A stretch of DNA of 64,000 nucleotides from Saturnia japonica (taxonomy: Eukaryota > Arthropoda > Insecta > Lepidoptera > Saturniidae). Below, in pieces: positions 46,301 through 61,300 of this stretch (within the stretch, counting starts at the first letter, position 1; the number at the start of each line of letters is the position of its first letter). The stretch lies in contig CM065320.1 in the NCBI GenBank assembly GCA_033032175.1, positions 14,899,413-14,963,412 of the forward strand, in the 5' to 3' direction. The notes beneath the pieces are model-generated. The model was not told where the DNA came from. It saw nothing but the letters and a program-made list of their open reading frames with translations, and did not search any database. The position numbers and the translations under genes are program-made.

Positions 46301-49300
46301 GGGCGGCCATTTTAAAGTTTGTATTTCATTGGTAAGTCCTATTAAAAATATCAGACAGTCGATTTACTTATTTATTCGCCATATAAATTAGACAAACTAA
46401 TATTCTATAATATAAAACAAAGTCCTCCGCAGCGTCTGCCTGTCTGTCTGAATGTGATAAACTTAAATACTACCGAACGGATTTCATTCGCTTTTCATCA
46501 AAGGACGGAGTGATTTATGAGGAAGGTTTAATTACAAAATTTATTAGTTTTTATCTAAATTGACTCAAATATGACAATGATTGTTGAAAAAGTCGGAAAC
46601 AATCATGCCAGCTGGGAGCTTTACTGGCGAATGGTACGTAAACTAGTAGAGTTATATGTATTACACTGTGCGAAGCCGGAGTGGGTTGCTAGTGGGAATA
46701 TTGTTGATATTTGATGAAAGTCAACTTGTCAACCTATTATCGCCTTGTATTTACGGAATTAATCTGACTTACCTAGAGAAGTATACGAAATAGGCGTTAT
46801 ATGAAAATTATGGACGTATGCGATTTTAATTCTCACAAAGGGCCTTAGCTTTTTAAATAAAGATACACGTATTGTGAACAATGTTAAATTTATTTAGTGC
46901 ATAAGTGAAAATAGTATTAAACACAAGCCATACAATATTAAAAAGGTTAAAAAAAAATAAGGAACTAATGTAATGTAATCTATACTAAATATGAAATAGA
47001 AAATCATTTAAATTAACAGTTCAAGTATGACGGATTTAAGCATGCGAAATTAGCAATAAAATAAAATGGATTTAATCCTGCTATTAATCTATTAATATCT
47101 TTCGAATTTAAAATTTTAAATTAAAAAAGAACCTGTCAAGCTTGTTTATAAAGTTAAGTAGGAAACCGACGACAACAATTCATTTCATAACAGGTTTGAT
47201 ATAATAAAAAAAAACAAGTTAGACAAATGATAGTTTAATGAAATTTAGAAAGATTTGTATAATTGTTATTATTATATTATGCATGCTAATATATTATTAT
47301 GATTCGAGCTAGGGTTGTAATAATTACCTAAGCAAGAACGGCATTTTTAATGCGGTAAATTCTTCATGAAATAAAAACACGAGTAGTTCAGTATCTTGCC
47401 ACTAAATATTTAGTATTGTATCAAATAACACTTCGTATTTAAAGAGTTTTCATGTGGTCAATTCTGAAGACTTAATATTGAGTACCGTTGCCATAAAAAC
47501 CTATATTCAATATAAATGTAACTTTTTTTTATTGAATACCTCAAAACATAGATATATAACTCACGAGGACGTATATCAAGGTATTTATAATTCTAGTGAG
47601 AAATTAATAAATGTGAAACTTTAAAAAATACTTTCATCCTATTCGATAGGTTAACGTCGCTCTGGTACAGTGTTTTATAATCTAAATATAAATATAAATA
47701 TAAAAATAAATATATGTAAAAGGACTCGGCGATTGACTGACTGATATATCAACACAGAGCTCAAACCACTGAACGAATTGGGATGAAATTTAGCAAACAT
47801 ATAGCTATTTTAACGTAGACATCCGATAGGAACGTAATTTCGAAAATTCATCCCCTAAAGGGGTGTAACTGGGATTCAAATTTTGTATAGATTTTTTAAC
47901 ACGGGTGAGTCTGTGGGTGCACAGTAATTGTAGTATAAGGCAAAGGATCTAATCATGGGGAATTTTCTTTTTTTACAACTTTTCATTCACGCAGTTACTA
48001 GAAGAACCTCTAAACTAAACAGGGAGGAATAACGTTCATTGCTATGTGACGAAGCGACCGATGCGACCGAAGATAACGATCATATTATTGAAGCACAGAA
48101 TACACTAAGCTAAGAAATAAAACTGGTTCTTAGTTCTATTGTATATAACGTATATCCAGAAATTTTAAGTTGAGAATAACAAGCATTATAATTTTATTAT
48201 ATTTTACAGATTTTTTAGAACTTTATGGAATTATATTTCATTCGGAATAGGCCGTATTTATGTAATAGGAATAATTGATATTGACGCAAGAATGAATTTC
48301 AGCGCATCGGAATTGAATTAACCCCAATCTGTATGGGGCATCGGTGATAATCAATGTTTGATGAAATATTTATTATTCATTGCATCAGCACAATTTACGT
48401 ACGCATATTATGTCAAATCCAGTTACTTTGATTGTTTTCAATAAAAGCTTGTCACATTATACTACTGGAAACGGCCATTTAAATCTTTCATTCATATAAC
48501 CATGTTCAAAATTACCATGTTCTCCTAATTTGTCTTTTTGTTCTTAGTCCTTTTTAATCATTTCTGCAATCCGCCGTTCTTTTGATATTCAAAGAATTTA
48601 TGGTATTCCTATAGGACGTTTCTCTTCTTATGGTCTTATTTATATTGTCTTTATTACTATTATATTATTATAGTTTATTGTTTCATACATACATAAATCA
48701 CGCCTATTTCCCAACGGGGTAGGCAGAGACCACGTCCTTCCACCTGCTACGATCCTGGCATACCTCTTTCGCTTGTTCGACATTCATTAATCTTTTCATG
48801 CATGCTCGTCGGTTTAGAGTACTCTTGACCTTACCTTTCTTCAGTTATGTTATTGTTCCAGTTATGCTTTTTTCTTAACATTCTAAGCAGCATAAAGCCG
48901 CTGACTAAATATCCGAGAAGCAGCTTTTATTCCTTGTACGTTACTGATTTTTAGATGTATTCTTCAATCAATGCTCTAAAGTACAAAATCTGTTTAGCAA
49001 AACTATGCATAGATAAGCATGCCGAAACAACATCCGATACAATATCATTCAAACCGGATAAAAGTCGGTAGTCGTTAGTATTTAATAAGTTCTGTATGAA
49101 GCCAATACTATCATGCAGTGTTATTGAGTACTGTTTTTTTTTATACTGATGGGTTTTCCGGTGAGAAATACATGATTAAAATAAAAATAATATTTTTTCA
49201 GTTTAGGCCCTAAGAAGACACATATGAATGTTATGAACGTCAAAACACTACTGCCGGTTCAGAAATCATCCCATGGATTTTTTTTTAAATTTTAGATTCG

Positions 49301-52300
49301 ACAATATGACGGTAATTAATGTATAATCTAACTAACTAATTTAACTATTAAAATGTTAAGTATAGATATAGGAACAGCGGAAGGGTTAAGCACGTATAGA
49401 TGGACTGTGTGAGATGATATGTTCGTAAAAGGTGTGAATACTACAAAAACATTTTATAGAGGAAAATGGAAGAAGAAAAACTGTTGTGCCGACCTTACTT
49501 AGGAGAAATAGCGGTGCGACGAAGAAGAAGCAGTTAAGGCTACCAGTTTATAATCAATCTAGTTTCTGACGTCATGCTGGTGGAGAAATCTACCACATGG
49601 AAATACACCAGGCATCACATATACACTGGCTGAATGCATCGAAGGCTGTTTTGGAGGAATTCTACCACACATTTAAATTACGACTATACCTGCAGGCTAA
49701 ACAATATCCGAACGTAAAACGCTGGAATATTGTTGATACATAAAGGAGTTAATATACGGGCCAGTTGATGTAGTTTCTTTTAACATTGGCCAAATTTACT
49801 CTCTTCTGTAGCGAATCAAACGGTATTTATGTAAAATATAATAGATTAATGTAATGTTTTGAACAGTCATTTTGTTCCATTTAAATCTGATACACGAACC
49901 ATACATAACGACTCTAATTTGAATGAAAAATGATGAGTTATGTAAAAGTGAGAGTTAGTTTTTAATTTAATATAAAATTAATGTTACGTAATAATATCAA
50001 ATATTCATTTTATTTTTAATTAATCACAATATTTAAGAGTATTAATATAAGCATATTTTTATCTACATAAATGTTATAATGACAAACGTTATATAGCTAA
50101 ATTAGCTGGTGAAACAAGCATAAGACGCTATTCGCCCGTGTTTACACGTTTAAGTTTCGGTCTCCTAATTCTAGTGCTTACAATAAATTAGTTGTTCGAA
50201 CTGATTGTATAATCCGGGAGTTGACAACTTTTGGTAAATTGTTTCAAACACTTTATTTGTTGAAAATAATACCAATGAATTTTTTTTTTCATTAATACAT
50301 CATTAAAAGGGATTAAAAAATACTTTTTAATTTAAATAAAAAACACGCTACAAAAACGTATGGTTATGGTCCCGTGACGTTATCGTTCATTTTGTAGGGT
50401 AACAGTAACCAAAAGTGACAACTTACTCAAGAGTTTAACGTTCATATTTGCTGAATAGTGACGTCATATTTTCTAATCTGCGTTTGAAATCACGTGACTT
50501 ACAAAAAAAAAGTTATTTTCCGAAGGTAAAATTAAAAATATACAATTACTTTTGTATTGATTTGTATTGTTATAAGATTTTTATAGTATAGACCAATATT
50601 ACACAATACTTTACTTTAATATTTAAACATACAGTCAACTCGCACATTGATCAAGTTTATTCAATTTCGATTGATTTAAATTCCACGTGTAACAATAAAT
50701 AATAAATGTATAATCGCTTGCGTAGTATGCGTTCTGAGATTATTTTAATTTACATTTAAATTATTTTTCAATAAAATCGACATCTAATCAAACAAAGGTA
50801 TAAAAATGAACAAAACATAAAAAAATCACTTTAATGAAAGATAAAAACTTAATCCTCTTCAGTCTATACACTTCGAACCCATTCCTTTATATTATTTATA
50901 ACTGGCATAGTAGTTACATCGTTGTCATTTGAACAGTTAACATCAGAAACATTCATTTTGTCAACATCTTCTTCATCTAACCATAAAGCTTCATTGTCAT
51001 CATTCAAACAAAGAATTTCCCTAGCACGTCTAGCAGCAATTCTTTGAGGCCGAATTTTCGCGATGGGCAATACTACTTCTTGCGTTTTATGTGATTTCTT
51101 GTGTAGGTTAGTGGCCTTGTATGATGGAAAATATAGACCAAAGATGCCACATGATCGCTTAAATAAGTATGCCTCGACACTGGGGCAATAGGTATCATAC
51201 GGAACTTGCTTCAAATATGATGAAGCTCGGAGATCCAAAGATAGCTGAAATAACAGTGGAGCGAATTTTCTTTCACAGTCACCTTTTTCTATGGTAACAT
51301 ACACGTTACACGTCTGTTTCATCAAAACAGGTGGTGGTAAAAACCCCTCTCGTAATAGTCGCCAAAGGCTAGATCGTCGCACACCACAACATAGAACATC
51401 CTCGCATTTTACTATTTGTAATAAATATTGTGATTCACGTACATGATGTGCGTACCAATTTGCATCATTTTTCAATACCTTAGCCTGTTCGATATCCAGT
51501 CTAGTATCTGTTGGTACAATGAATTCGGCAACCACAGGAAAATCATCAATCACCATTTGGCTCCAAATATTAGCCAGAACAATGCCTGCACTCTCAAAGT
51601 TTCGTTTTTCTAACACCAAGTCAGTAGTTCGATTACTGGATTCGAGATGTGAACCGAAATTTTCATGCTTTAATATAACACCAGTAAGTTCACGACTAAG
51701 AGGCGCCATTCGTCGTTCCACCCTGTTACAAGCACTTCTTCCTGGAGCATTTGTGGCAATGTAAATAGCATCCAAGTCGAAATCTTTAAAATGATGTAAA
51801 GCTGAAACTTTTCTAAGAAACAATGGTGTACTTACATTGTTGATAATATTCTTAAAGTCGGTAACTTATTTTTCTTCAAACTATAAAGGTAATAAGTTTC
51901 AAATAATCGAGTTGTAAAAGTTGTTAAATAAAACATTGCTATGTTCGAGATACAGAAGTCCAATTAAATTTTTTCTCTGATTATTTTGACTAGAGGGTTG
52001 AGATTTAGTGCAACGGAGGTTTTGGGGCTTGAATGGAAGAGAACACATTCTTTCAAGTTTGGGAGGTTTTCGACTTAAAGAAGTTCTAATGTACTTAGAT
52101 ATAAAATATTATATTTTGAAAAAATGTGATGTCACAAAATTTAGACCCCTCCCCACCCCTTGTCATACAATGTCACGCTTCGTCGACCCCATCCCTCCCC
52201 CTAAACGTGTGACGTAATTTATGGATGTCTCCTAAGATCAACTATCGGTAAAGGTCTATAGCAGTTGGTCATATGGTACGATGATTTTTTTTTCTCCCGA

Positions 52301-55300
52301 ACTGGCTAGGCTAGAGCCGCTGACGGCTTTTACAGCTTCACCGGGGCTTGGGGGCAAGCGCTTAAGGTAGAGTAGCCGCAAAAGTTTAGGCAACACGGGC
52401 GCAAGGGTCCCAAAGTAGCCATTATACGTGCAAATAAAAGAAAAAAGTCCCTATCGAGTTTTACAACCTTCTTTCTACAATTAATTCATACATATTTCAG
52501 TGTTAATTTAAATAATCATATAAGTAAGAAAAAAAAGAAATTTAATTTAAAATATATGATAATTAATTAGTTACAATTCATATATAATGAGTTGAAAGAG
52601 CTTTAAAAATAAGTAAAATGCAATATACATTTAAATCAAGATGCCAAAAGTAGAAATCATGAACATAATGGCTCTTCTGAAAATTTTTGCTAATTGAATT
52701 ACGATGTTATTAACAATGGATATCGATTTATATTAATCAATTATTTTTAGAGTGATGTTCTTGCTACTACTAGCATAAGTTAAAAAAGGATTTCGTTAAT
52801 GAAGCAAATAATAAAATTGATATTTATACCCGGCTGCGAAAAAGGAGGGTATTGTTTTTCGAGCGTATGTATATAATATTTTATATATGTGTATTTCCTT
52901 GGCACGCTCTACAACCTAAACGGCTTGATGGATTTTAGCATACGAGGTGTCATTGGATTCATCTTAATAGTGAGAATGACATAGGCTATATAATATTTAT
53001 GTACGACATTTGGGAATTAAATAAAAAGCAAAAATTGAAAAAAAAATCAGTGAAGTGTTTTGTTGCAGTCGGGTTTTTAGTTTCCCTTTTAATAAGTTAG
53101 CTTGTTTATGTCATAATTGCCTTTGTATATACGTATGACAATGAAACCTCTCTTGTAGAAAGAATTATCCTCAAGGCTTAATAGGGTCCATCATATTCGT
53201 TCATGTTATACTGTTAACTAATTTATTTATTTATGTGTAATAATTTAATACTGGTTCTTTTGTTGAAATTTATATTAACAAATCTGTACTTCTGTCTGTA
53301 CGTGTATTTTTTTTTTTCCAAATTTTGAATGTAACTATACGTCTATTATAATGGACATTGGCCACGAATCACGACGGTCATATTCATTATTTTATATTTA
53401 TCTATCTATGTATATGAATACTTTTAGAAATCGTTAAAATTATAAGAAAAAACAGTATTCCGAACCGATTTTTATGAAATTTTATACACGGGAAGTATAT
53501 GCCATTCCATAACTATAGGCTATAAGAATTATCAATAATACTGTAATATACCACAATTAACACCTAACTAGTTTCTCGTAAACGGTATAAACGATATGTA
53601 TGAACATTTATGTTTAGATAATGTTTTACTTTCTCAATTTATGTAGATAGGTGGTTTTTTATCAGGAGATCGAGGGAACCTCGTATACTCAGTTATTATT
53701 GATTGAACCACAATAATTTTTCCTTTATTTTTTGTTGTAACTTGAAGATATGTTGCAATATCATTTTTTTTTTTTGTAAATTTATAATATTATTATCGAA
53801 TAAGACAATTTAGGACACCATAGTCGTTCTTGAAATAATATAAAGTAAAAATGCCGTAGTCTTTATTTTAACGCTTCATTTTTTTTTTTTTTTTTTAAAT
53901 TATCTGTAATGTTTTTCCTGTGCGTATCACTTATTTATAAAATATTTGGTAGCATATATTACACTCGCTGCTTACACACTTTGACACCAATGAAAATCAG
54001 TGCGGTAGATTAATTATAATAATTTATACGAGTAGTATTACAGCCTCATGTATAAATGTTGAGTAAAAAATTAACATGTCAGTTTTTTTAATTTCTTATA
54101 ATTTTTTTTTTAAATTATTGATTTATATTGTTGCGAACTATAAGACAGCATTAGTTTTATATTAAAAAATAAACATTTAAATTATAAAACCAAACTTAAA
54201 CCAAATTAGGTTTTGATAATTATACGCGTTATATTCTCATTAAAAGCAATTTGAACACGGTACAAATTTTGTTATCAGCATGTTGAAACAAAAGAGATAG
54301 GAAATCACATCGTAAAGCGGAAACTTTGTTGTCAAAAAAGGATAAAAGTTTCTTCTCGCTCGCGCCGGTATCAAGTCGAAAGTGCACTGAGGGCAATTGC
54401 CCGCCATTCACGATGACATGTAAAGAGCGTCAATGTCATATGCACTTATAAAATATCTTTGACTTATACCAGAGACTAGTATACTTATACTGAATTCCTG
54501 ATACATGTTTCGAATAACCGCAACTTCAGACGTGGGCCATTGCGGTGTATTGTGTTGTTTGAGTTATTACTCGTGTCCTATCGTCTCGTCGTGCCATTAA
54601 TCATGTGTTAGCCCATTCTCATGTTATAACATAGATTGTCTACCTCAATCGATCCCGTCCCCCGATTAATACACAGATAAACATATGTCGTAAATCGTGA
54701 TATTCCATACAACAGCGTACGATACACTGTCATTATCGTAACGTTTTATTCTATTTCTTTGTATTTATTCAAAGTGTTACCAGACATTTTTATCTTGTAA
54801 ATACCTACCACGATAAGCATCTACATATAATCCATTGTCAAACAACGAAAAATTAAACACGACACAAATATTAAAAACTGTGTACCGCTGTTATAAAGTG
54901 CAAATTACAGTGCGTGAGAGAGTGTAATAGTGTGTCCCACTTCTGTATGACTTATCATTACCTATTTTGTGACGCTATGTGAACCTTTGCGACTAGGCTT
55001 TTATAGTGGTTTCTTGCGTTGACACCGTTTGATCTGACTAAGCTGTTTAAACCCATCTCCATGACTCTACTGGTTGCAGTATATCGCGCTTAGTGTATGC
55101 CTTTGTTGTAATAATTTTCAATGTCAAACGTGACGTAGTTACTGGAAACATAACATACCATCACGCCTGTATTCCCTGAAGGGTTAGGCAGAGGTGTACA
55201 TTTGTACACCCACAGTTCGTGGAGTATGTTTTTAGGTCCCATGTAATAGGGGGCGAGCCTATTGTCATTAATCGGGCACGAAACGAAACTCCGAGCTGCT

Positions 55301-58300
55301 ACGGAGAAAATCATAGGTAAAACCAAATAACACTTTGCTCGACCTGGGATTCGAACCCAGGACTTTGCTCATAGCAGTCGCGCTTACGACCACTAGGCTA
55401 ACGAGGTACTGGAAAATCTATAAAAAGCATGAGCTAAATGTAAAGGGCACGTGTAACAAAACCGCAGATTGTTGACGTATCATCTACAGGAGTTTTCCTC
55501 ATAAATTAAACGCTGTCGTGCTTTACGTGTTATTTTTATTGATGTAATTTAAGAATTCGTTTCTTGTTTGAATGTTTATATGTAGAATTTTTTACGATAA
55601 ATAAAATTTTATTCTTTTTCTCTAATGATTCGTACAGTGAATTTGTTTACAGTTTACAAATTACTCTATAAGAGTATAGATTGTATAGATTGGACCAGAG
55701 ACTAAGGAATACCACCATTGCTTCTTTTTTTTTCAAAGTATCTCAAAAACTACTGCACACTTTATAAGGACAGACAGTTTAATTTAAGATTTAAATACCC
55801 GGCTAGCAAATGTCACCAAGTATAAAAACGGTACACTAAAAATCTAACAGCCATAACTTTAGTGAAACAAATCGTCAATAGATGACGCTTCTTACATATT
55901 ATTATATTCTTCGACAGAGGCGGGAACAGGGGGAATTGGCAAAAAAAATTTAAAAATGTTTATGAACTGTGAAATCCCTATTTCGAATATGTCATTCCGA
56001 ACGAACCAATCAGCACGTGGATTTGCTTATCGCGTGTCACCAAGTTATCTTGCTCTTTTCAAGTAAAATTTCATACATAATAATTTTAGGTTAGTACTTC
56101 ACTTCACTGATTTGATACCGCACTGGTTGGAGAGACAAAAAAAATCCTATCAAAAGCTGTATTGGTTAACAAATTATTCAACTTCCATTAAAATTCCAAT
56201 TAGGCGATAAATTCATAAAACCACTCTGCTAAGAACTGGCTGAGAACTGTGAGATTTATATTTTGTACGTTTATTTAAAAAAATATTTTAATGCGTTTTT
56301 TTTTACTTTGTTATATATTATTACAATTTATTGATATAACATGCATGCTTAAGTGATAGTTAAAATAAAATTAAAACCCTTTTGTAGTTGCATGTTGCTA
56401 AATGCTATAAATTACACGAGTTGCACGAATGGTCCGATTTAATAGCGAGTCCGTATCATTAGACATACATAGACATAGACTAAGTACATAACGATTAGCC
56501 GGGCAGTAAGTTCAAGGACCTTGTCAAACTGATTTTATTCTGAATAGGTTAATATAGGGTGTAATATTGAATGGTAATTACTGTCTGTCTATATACATAA
56601 ATATTGGTTCGTGAGTACTTTTCAGATATATTTAAAGGAATTCACATTATAGCCGCTCCAGACTCACGCCGTGAACACCCGTGAAAGGACGTGAACGCAA
56701 GTGTTCATGGATTTCACGCCTGTTAACGGAGTTCACGCCTGTTCGCACCTAGATTTCCGATCCAAGTCGGTTTTTTGTGTCCCCGTCAAAGGGTTCGCGG
56801 CCGCGGCACGCGAACAGAGCTAACGTTTATCCACATTCACGGCGTCGCTGTTCGACTCGTTATAAATTGATTATGCTAAACAATACACTGTATTGTATTA
56901 TTTCCTTGAAATGTTTAAATTATTCAAAATTTGTCATGATAATATTCTCAGATTTGACGGTACTTTAGGTAGGTGTATTATGTTAAAATAAAAATATCTA
57001 AAGCAAATTTCTATCGTTCTGTTGCGATGTATATTCGTTATCCACCATTTTTTTTTCTTTGTTTGTTTTGTATCTTTATTAAGCAAATGATTATAAAATG
57101 CCAGTGCAAATAGATAGAACGACGCAGCTGTTGAAGTTACGTCCGGTTAAACGAGTGCGTGAACCCAACTGCGAACATTGTGAGTGAGGAGAGTAGTTCG
57201 GGTCGCGCTGCGTTCACGGCGTGAATTCTCACCGCAACTTTACGGCGCGAGTCTGGAGCGGCTATTTGAAATACCTATCTAGACTAGAATATTATTATCT
57301 TGGGCAGAATTAGTATTAAATATAAGTGTGAAAATACATTGAAAATTAATAACAATATTAAGATAGGTAAGTCACAGAAAAATTTCTTTCGAGATTTCCG
57401 ACTGGTGGATTATTGGTTTGTAGGGTTTTCAGAGCTACTTAGGCTACAGTAGCCGCTTACAGTCAGGTGGGACGTTGTTTGCCACCTTAGTTGCATATAA
57501 AAAATATTGTTATGATATTATTAGATCTAAACTAGTATTGAAGTATTATAATAGATTTATCACTTTGATTCGTTGTTTATGTTTCTGATATATATTATGT
57601 TCAGAGCAGCCATGAAATGGCGTTAGCTCGCATTGTTTGCAGTAAACAATAGAATTACTGTCTAATCCATAACAGATTAGTTCACCGTTGAACATTAAGA
57701 TAGTATACCTAAACTAATTCTGAATTAACGGTGCTTTTCGATATAACGCCATTAATATTAACTTGATTCTGGCAGTAAGTTCATTATTCAGATGCCGTAG
57801 ATTATTATTAAAAGGATTTAAACACAAATATAAAATTAATGAGTAATAAATTAGTAACTCTGTCTGTATTACATGTTATTACCCGACTGCGAAAAGGAGG
57901 GTTATGTTTTTCGAGCTTATATATGTATAAATGTACCTACATAATATATATGTCTATTTTTTTGGAACTTTCTGTAGCGTAGACAACTTGATGGAATTTA
58001 GCATACAAGGTATCGTTAGATTCGTCTTAACCGTGGGAGTGAAATAGGCTATATAGCATATAAGTCCGACGCCTGGGATTCAAATAAAAAGCAAAAATAG
58101 AGAAAAAAATTTTGGGATATTGTTGCAGTCGGTTATTTTGATTCTTTTTTAATAATTTATTTATTATGTCTGTCTATCTGTTCTTACATCTAGATTTAAC
58201 TAAAAAACATTAATAATAAGATTAATCAAGAAAAAATGGACTGTGTAGAATAAGAATATTTCGTTTAATATAAACGCGTATTATAAATTACTAGCAACCG

Positions 58301-61300
58301 CCCGTGACTTTTTACACGTTAAAAAATATACAAAAATCATTAACAATATAATATTGTCCAGCAATATAACCATCAACATTAAAATATTTTTTCCATTCCA
58401 ACTAGTACTTCCTGAGATTAGCGCGATCAATCAAACAAACAAACAAACTCTTCAGCTTTATATTATATCCTTACATATGAAATTAGCGTTTTGTCGTACT
58501 GACCACTTTGATCTGAAATATCTCCTCTTTGGTTAAGAATTCCAAATTCAAATTTATAAATTCATTTAGCTGGTACATTTGAGTTTTGAAAACAGTCATT
58601 CATTTGTTTTTTCATCATTATTTTTCTTTTTGATGTCGCTTATTACCGCACAATGGAAAAAATGAAATATCGGTATATTTACGAGTACGAGTTCTACCGT
58701 GGCACCAGTGCTGCAGAAACAACTCGAAGGATTAATGATATGTACGGCGCTGGAGTCGCAAAAGAAAGCACGGTACGATTTTGGTTTCAACGTTGTCTTT
58801 CTGGAAATTTCGACCTTCAGAACCAACCCTGTGGACAGCTGGAGACCAAAGTGGAAAAAGAAGAATTAAAAAGGCTATTGTGGAAGCGGATCCATCACAA
58901 ATCACTTCAGAGATAGCTGCAGGCTTAGGGGTAAGTGATAAAACTGTATTATTAATCCACTTGAAGCAAATCGGGAAAGTAAAAAAACTTAATCGATGGG
59001 TACCTCATGAACTGAGTGAATCGAACTTGCAAACATGCGTCGACTGCTGTGTTACTTTGTTCAACCGACACAATAATGAAGGGATTTTAAATCGAATCAT
59101 AACTTGTAATGAAAAACGATAATCGAAAGTGCTCGTCGCAATGACTGAACCCTGGAGACCCAGCCAAATCCCGCCCTAAATGAAAATTGACTCAGAAAAA
59201 GTTACTTGTGAGTGTTTGGTAGACTGGCGCCGGTGTCGTTCACTACAGCTTTCTAAAATTTGGCCAAACGATTACGGCTGATATCTATTGTCAGCAACTG
59301 CAAACCATGAAGGAAGAACTAGCTGCTAAACAACCGAGATTGGTCAATCGCTCTAGGCCACTGCTGCTTCACGACAACGCAAGACCACACACTGCACAAC
59401 AAAGAACCACTAAATTAGATGAGCTAAATTGGAATGTTTGCGACATCCACCGTACTCCACGGACCTTGCTCCAACAGATTACCATTTTTTCCGGAATTTG
59501 GAGAACTTCTTACAAGGAAAAAAAATCAACTCCGATGCGGCAGTCCAAACCGCCTTCAAAGATTTTATTGATTCTCGTCCCCATGGTTTTTTAAGTAAAG
59601 GAATCAATGAACTACCTATAAGATGGCAAAAGTGCATAGATAACAACGATGCATATTTTGATTAATTAAATATATTTTACAAAAATAAAATTGACTTTAT
59701 ATTCCTCCCATACAAAACACCAATTTGATATGTAAGGACCTATACAGGCACTATTTTAATTTAGAGTTTTCATTTTTTTATTATATAAAGGAATATTTTA
59801 TTATGTATTTATGTACTATATTATTATATATATTCTAAGTTAGTAACAAATAAAACTAATTTGAATATCTAAAGTATTTTCATTGTAACCTTTCAAATTT
59901 CATGCATGGAATGAATATATTAGATCCGTTAAAGTTTCGCAAAAAATTAAAGTTACGGATATCTATTATATCGTATCATTTGTCATAGTATTTATAGATT
60001 AAGTTATAGATAAACATCGTATTTTATGTTGACAGTTAAAAATCTTTAATATTTTTCATTATGCAAATAAATAAAGGAGTATCCTGCAATAGTACAATTT
60101 ACATAACCCGTCAGGAGCTAATATGTTTTAGTAATTTACTTATCACTTTTAAAAGTATAAAAAAACTAGTCCATATTTATTTATTACTAGTGGTCGAAAT
60201 TCGACCGTAATTCATTAATGTTATAAGTAGCTAGTAGCTGCTATCAGTAAATATGCGATGGCAACAATTTAAAATTCTTTAAATATTCTGTGCGACTGTT
60301 TGACCACAGACTCTTATGTTAATGAAATTAGTAGTATAAACGTAAACAATGAACGTTTTATTTATTTGTTTGTTTAAACACGGTAACCACTGGAACTATC
60401 AGTCGGATTTCAAAAAGTATTTTTGTCTATGATAGCCAGACTCCCGAAAAATAGTATAGGCTATTTAAGATTAGGCTACAACTCTCATACAGCCTATAAT
60501 ATTGATTTTTTTTACGTAAGTCGGAAGTCGAGGCCCTTCCGAATTGCTTTATCCGTGTGCACTGACGCAATCGTTAATGATACGGAAATATATTGTGCTA
60601 CAGTAATATTGGTCCTTAGTATACCTAAAAAAAAGTTAGTGATAGCATATACCTATCTCTTATATATAACCCACAATAAGTTATATTGTGACAAATATTT
60701 GTTGAAAATAAAAAAAATGATTTTTAGGCATTATTTTGAGACATGGCATATTAATCTTTACGAACCAAAGTTACTTCATCATAAAAACAATTTTTTGAAG
60801 TTAAATTTAGCTCTTTAGAATTTGCTATTTGGATACATATTTTAGGATATAATGAAAATTTTAAATAATTTGTACTTGAGAGAAGAACAATTATGGTAGA
60901 CTACATGGGTGCATTTCTGGGACGGTGTATGTCGGATAAAATTAAACCGGGTGAAACCGTAGGCTGTAAATAAATTTTTAGTTGCACTTGAGTATTTACG
61001 GAAACAGAATTTTATTCGCTTAAATTCGATTTAATATTTTTTATCTATACTAAATTATAATACTTGAACAACATTCTTCGTGTGTTTTATGAACATGTTT
61101 TTACGTTTTGCACTCCACTGTAAAATCGTATTTCGTTATTTCGTCTTCGCTAAAATGTTTTAATTGCACAAGCCCGTGCTTGCTGAGACAAAATTTTAAG
61201 AAATGATTAGTATATTATTCAGTTTATACTTTTCTGGTAATACTGTATGTTTCAGAAATGATAATAAAAAAAAAACCCTTTATATATTAGCTACAGAAAA

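Noticed and set aside
55330..55408. tRNA-like sequence with good A and B boxes (also 37312 and 39522)
   Set aside because: The same head occurs three times, each time followed by the same ~190-bp body, so these are SINE heads rather than functional tRNA genes.
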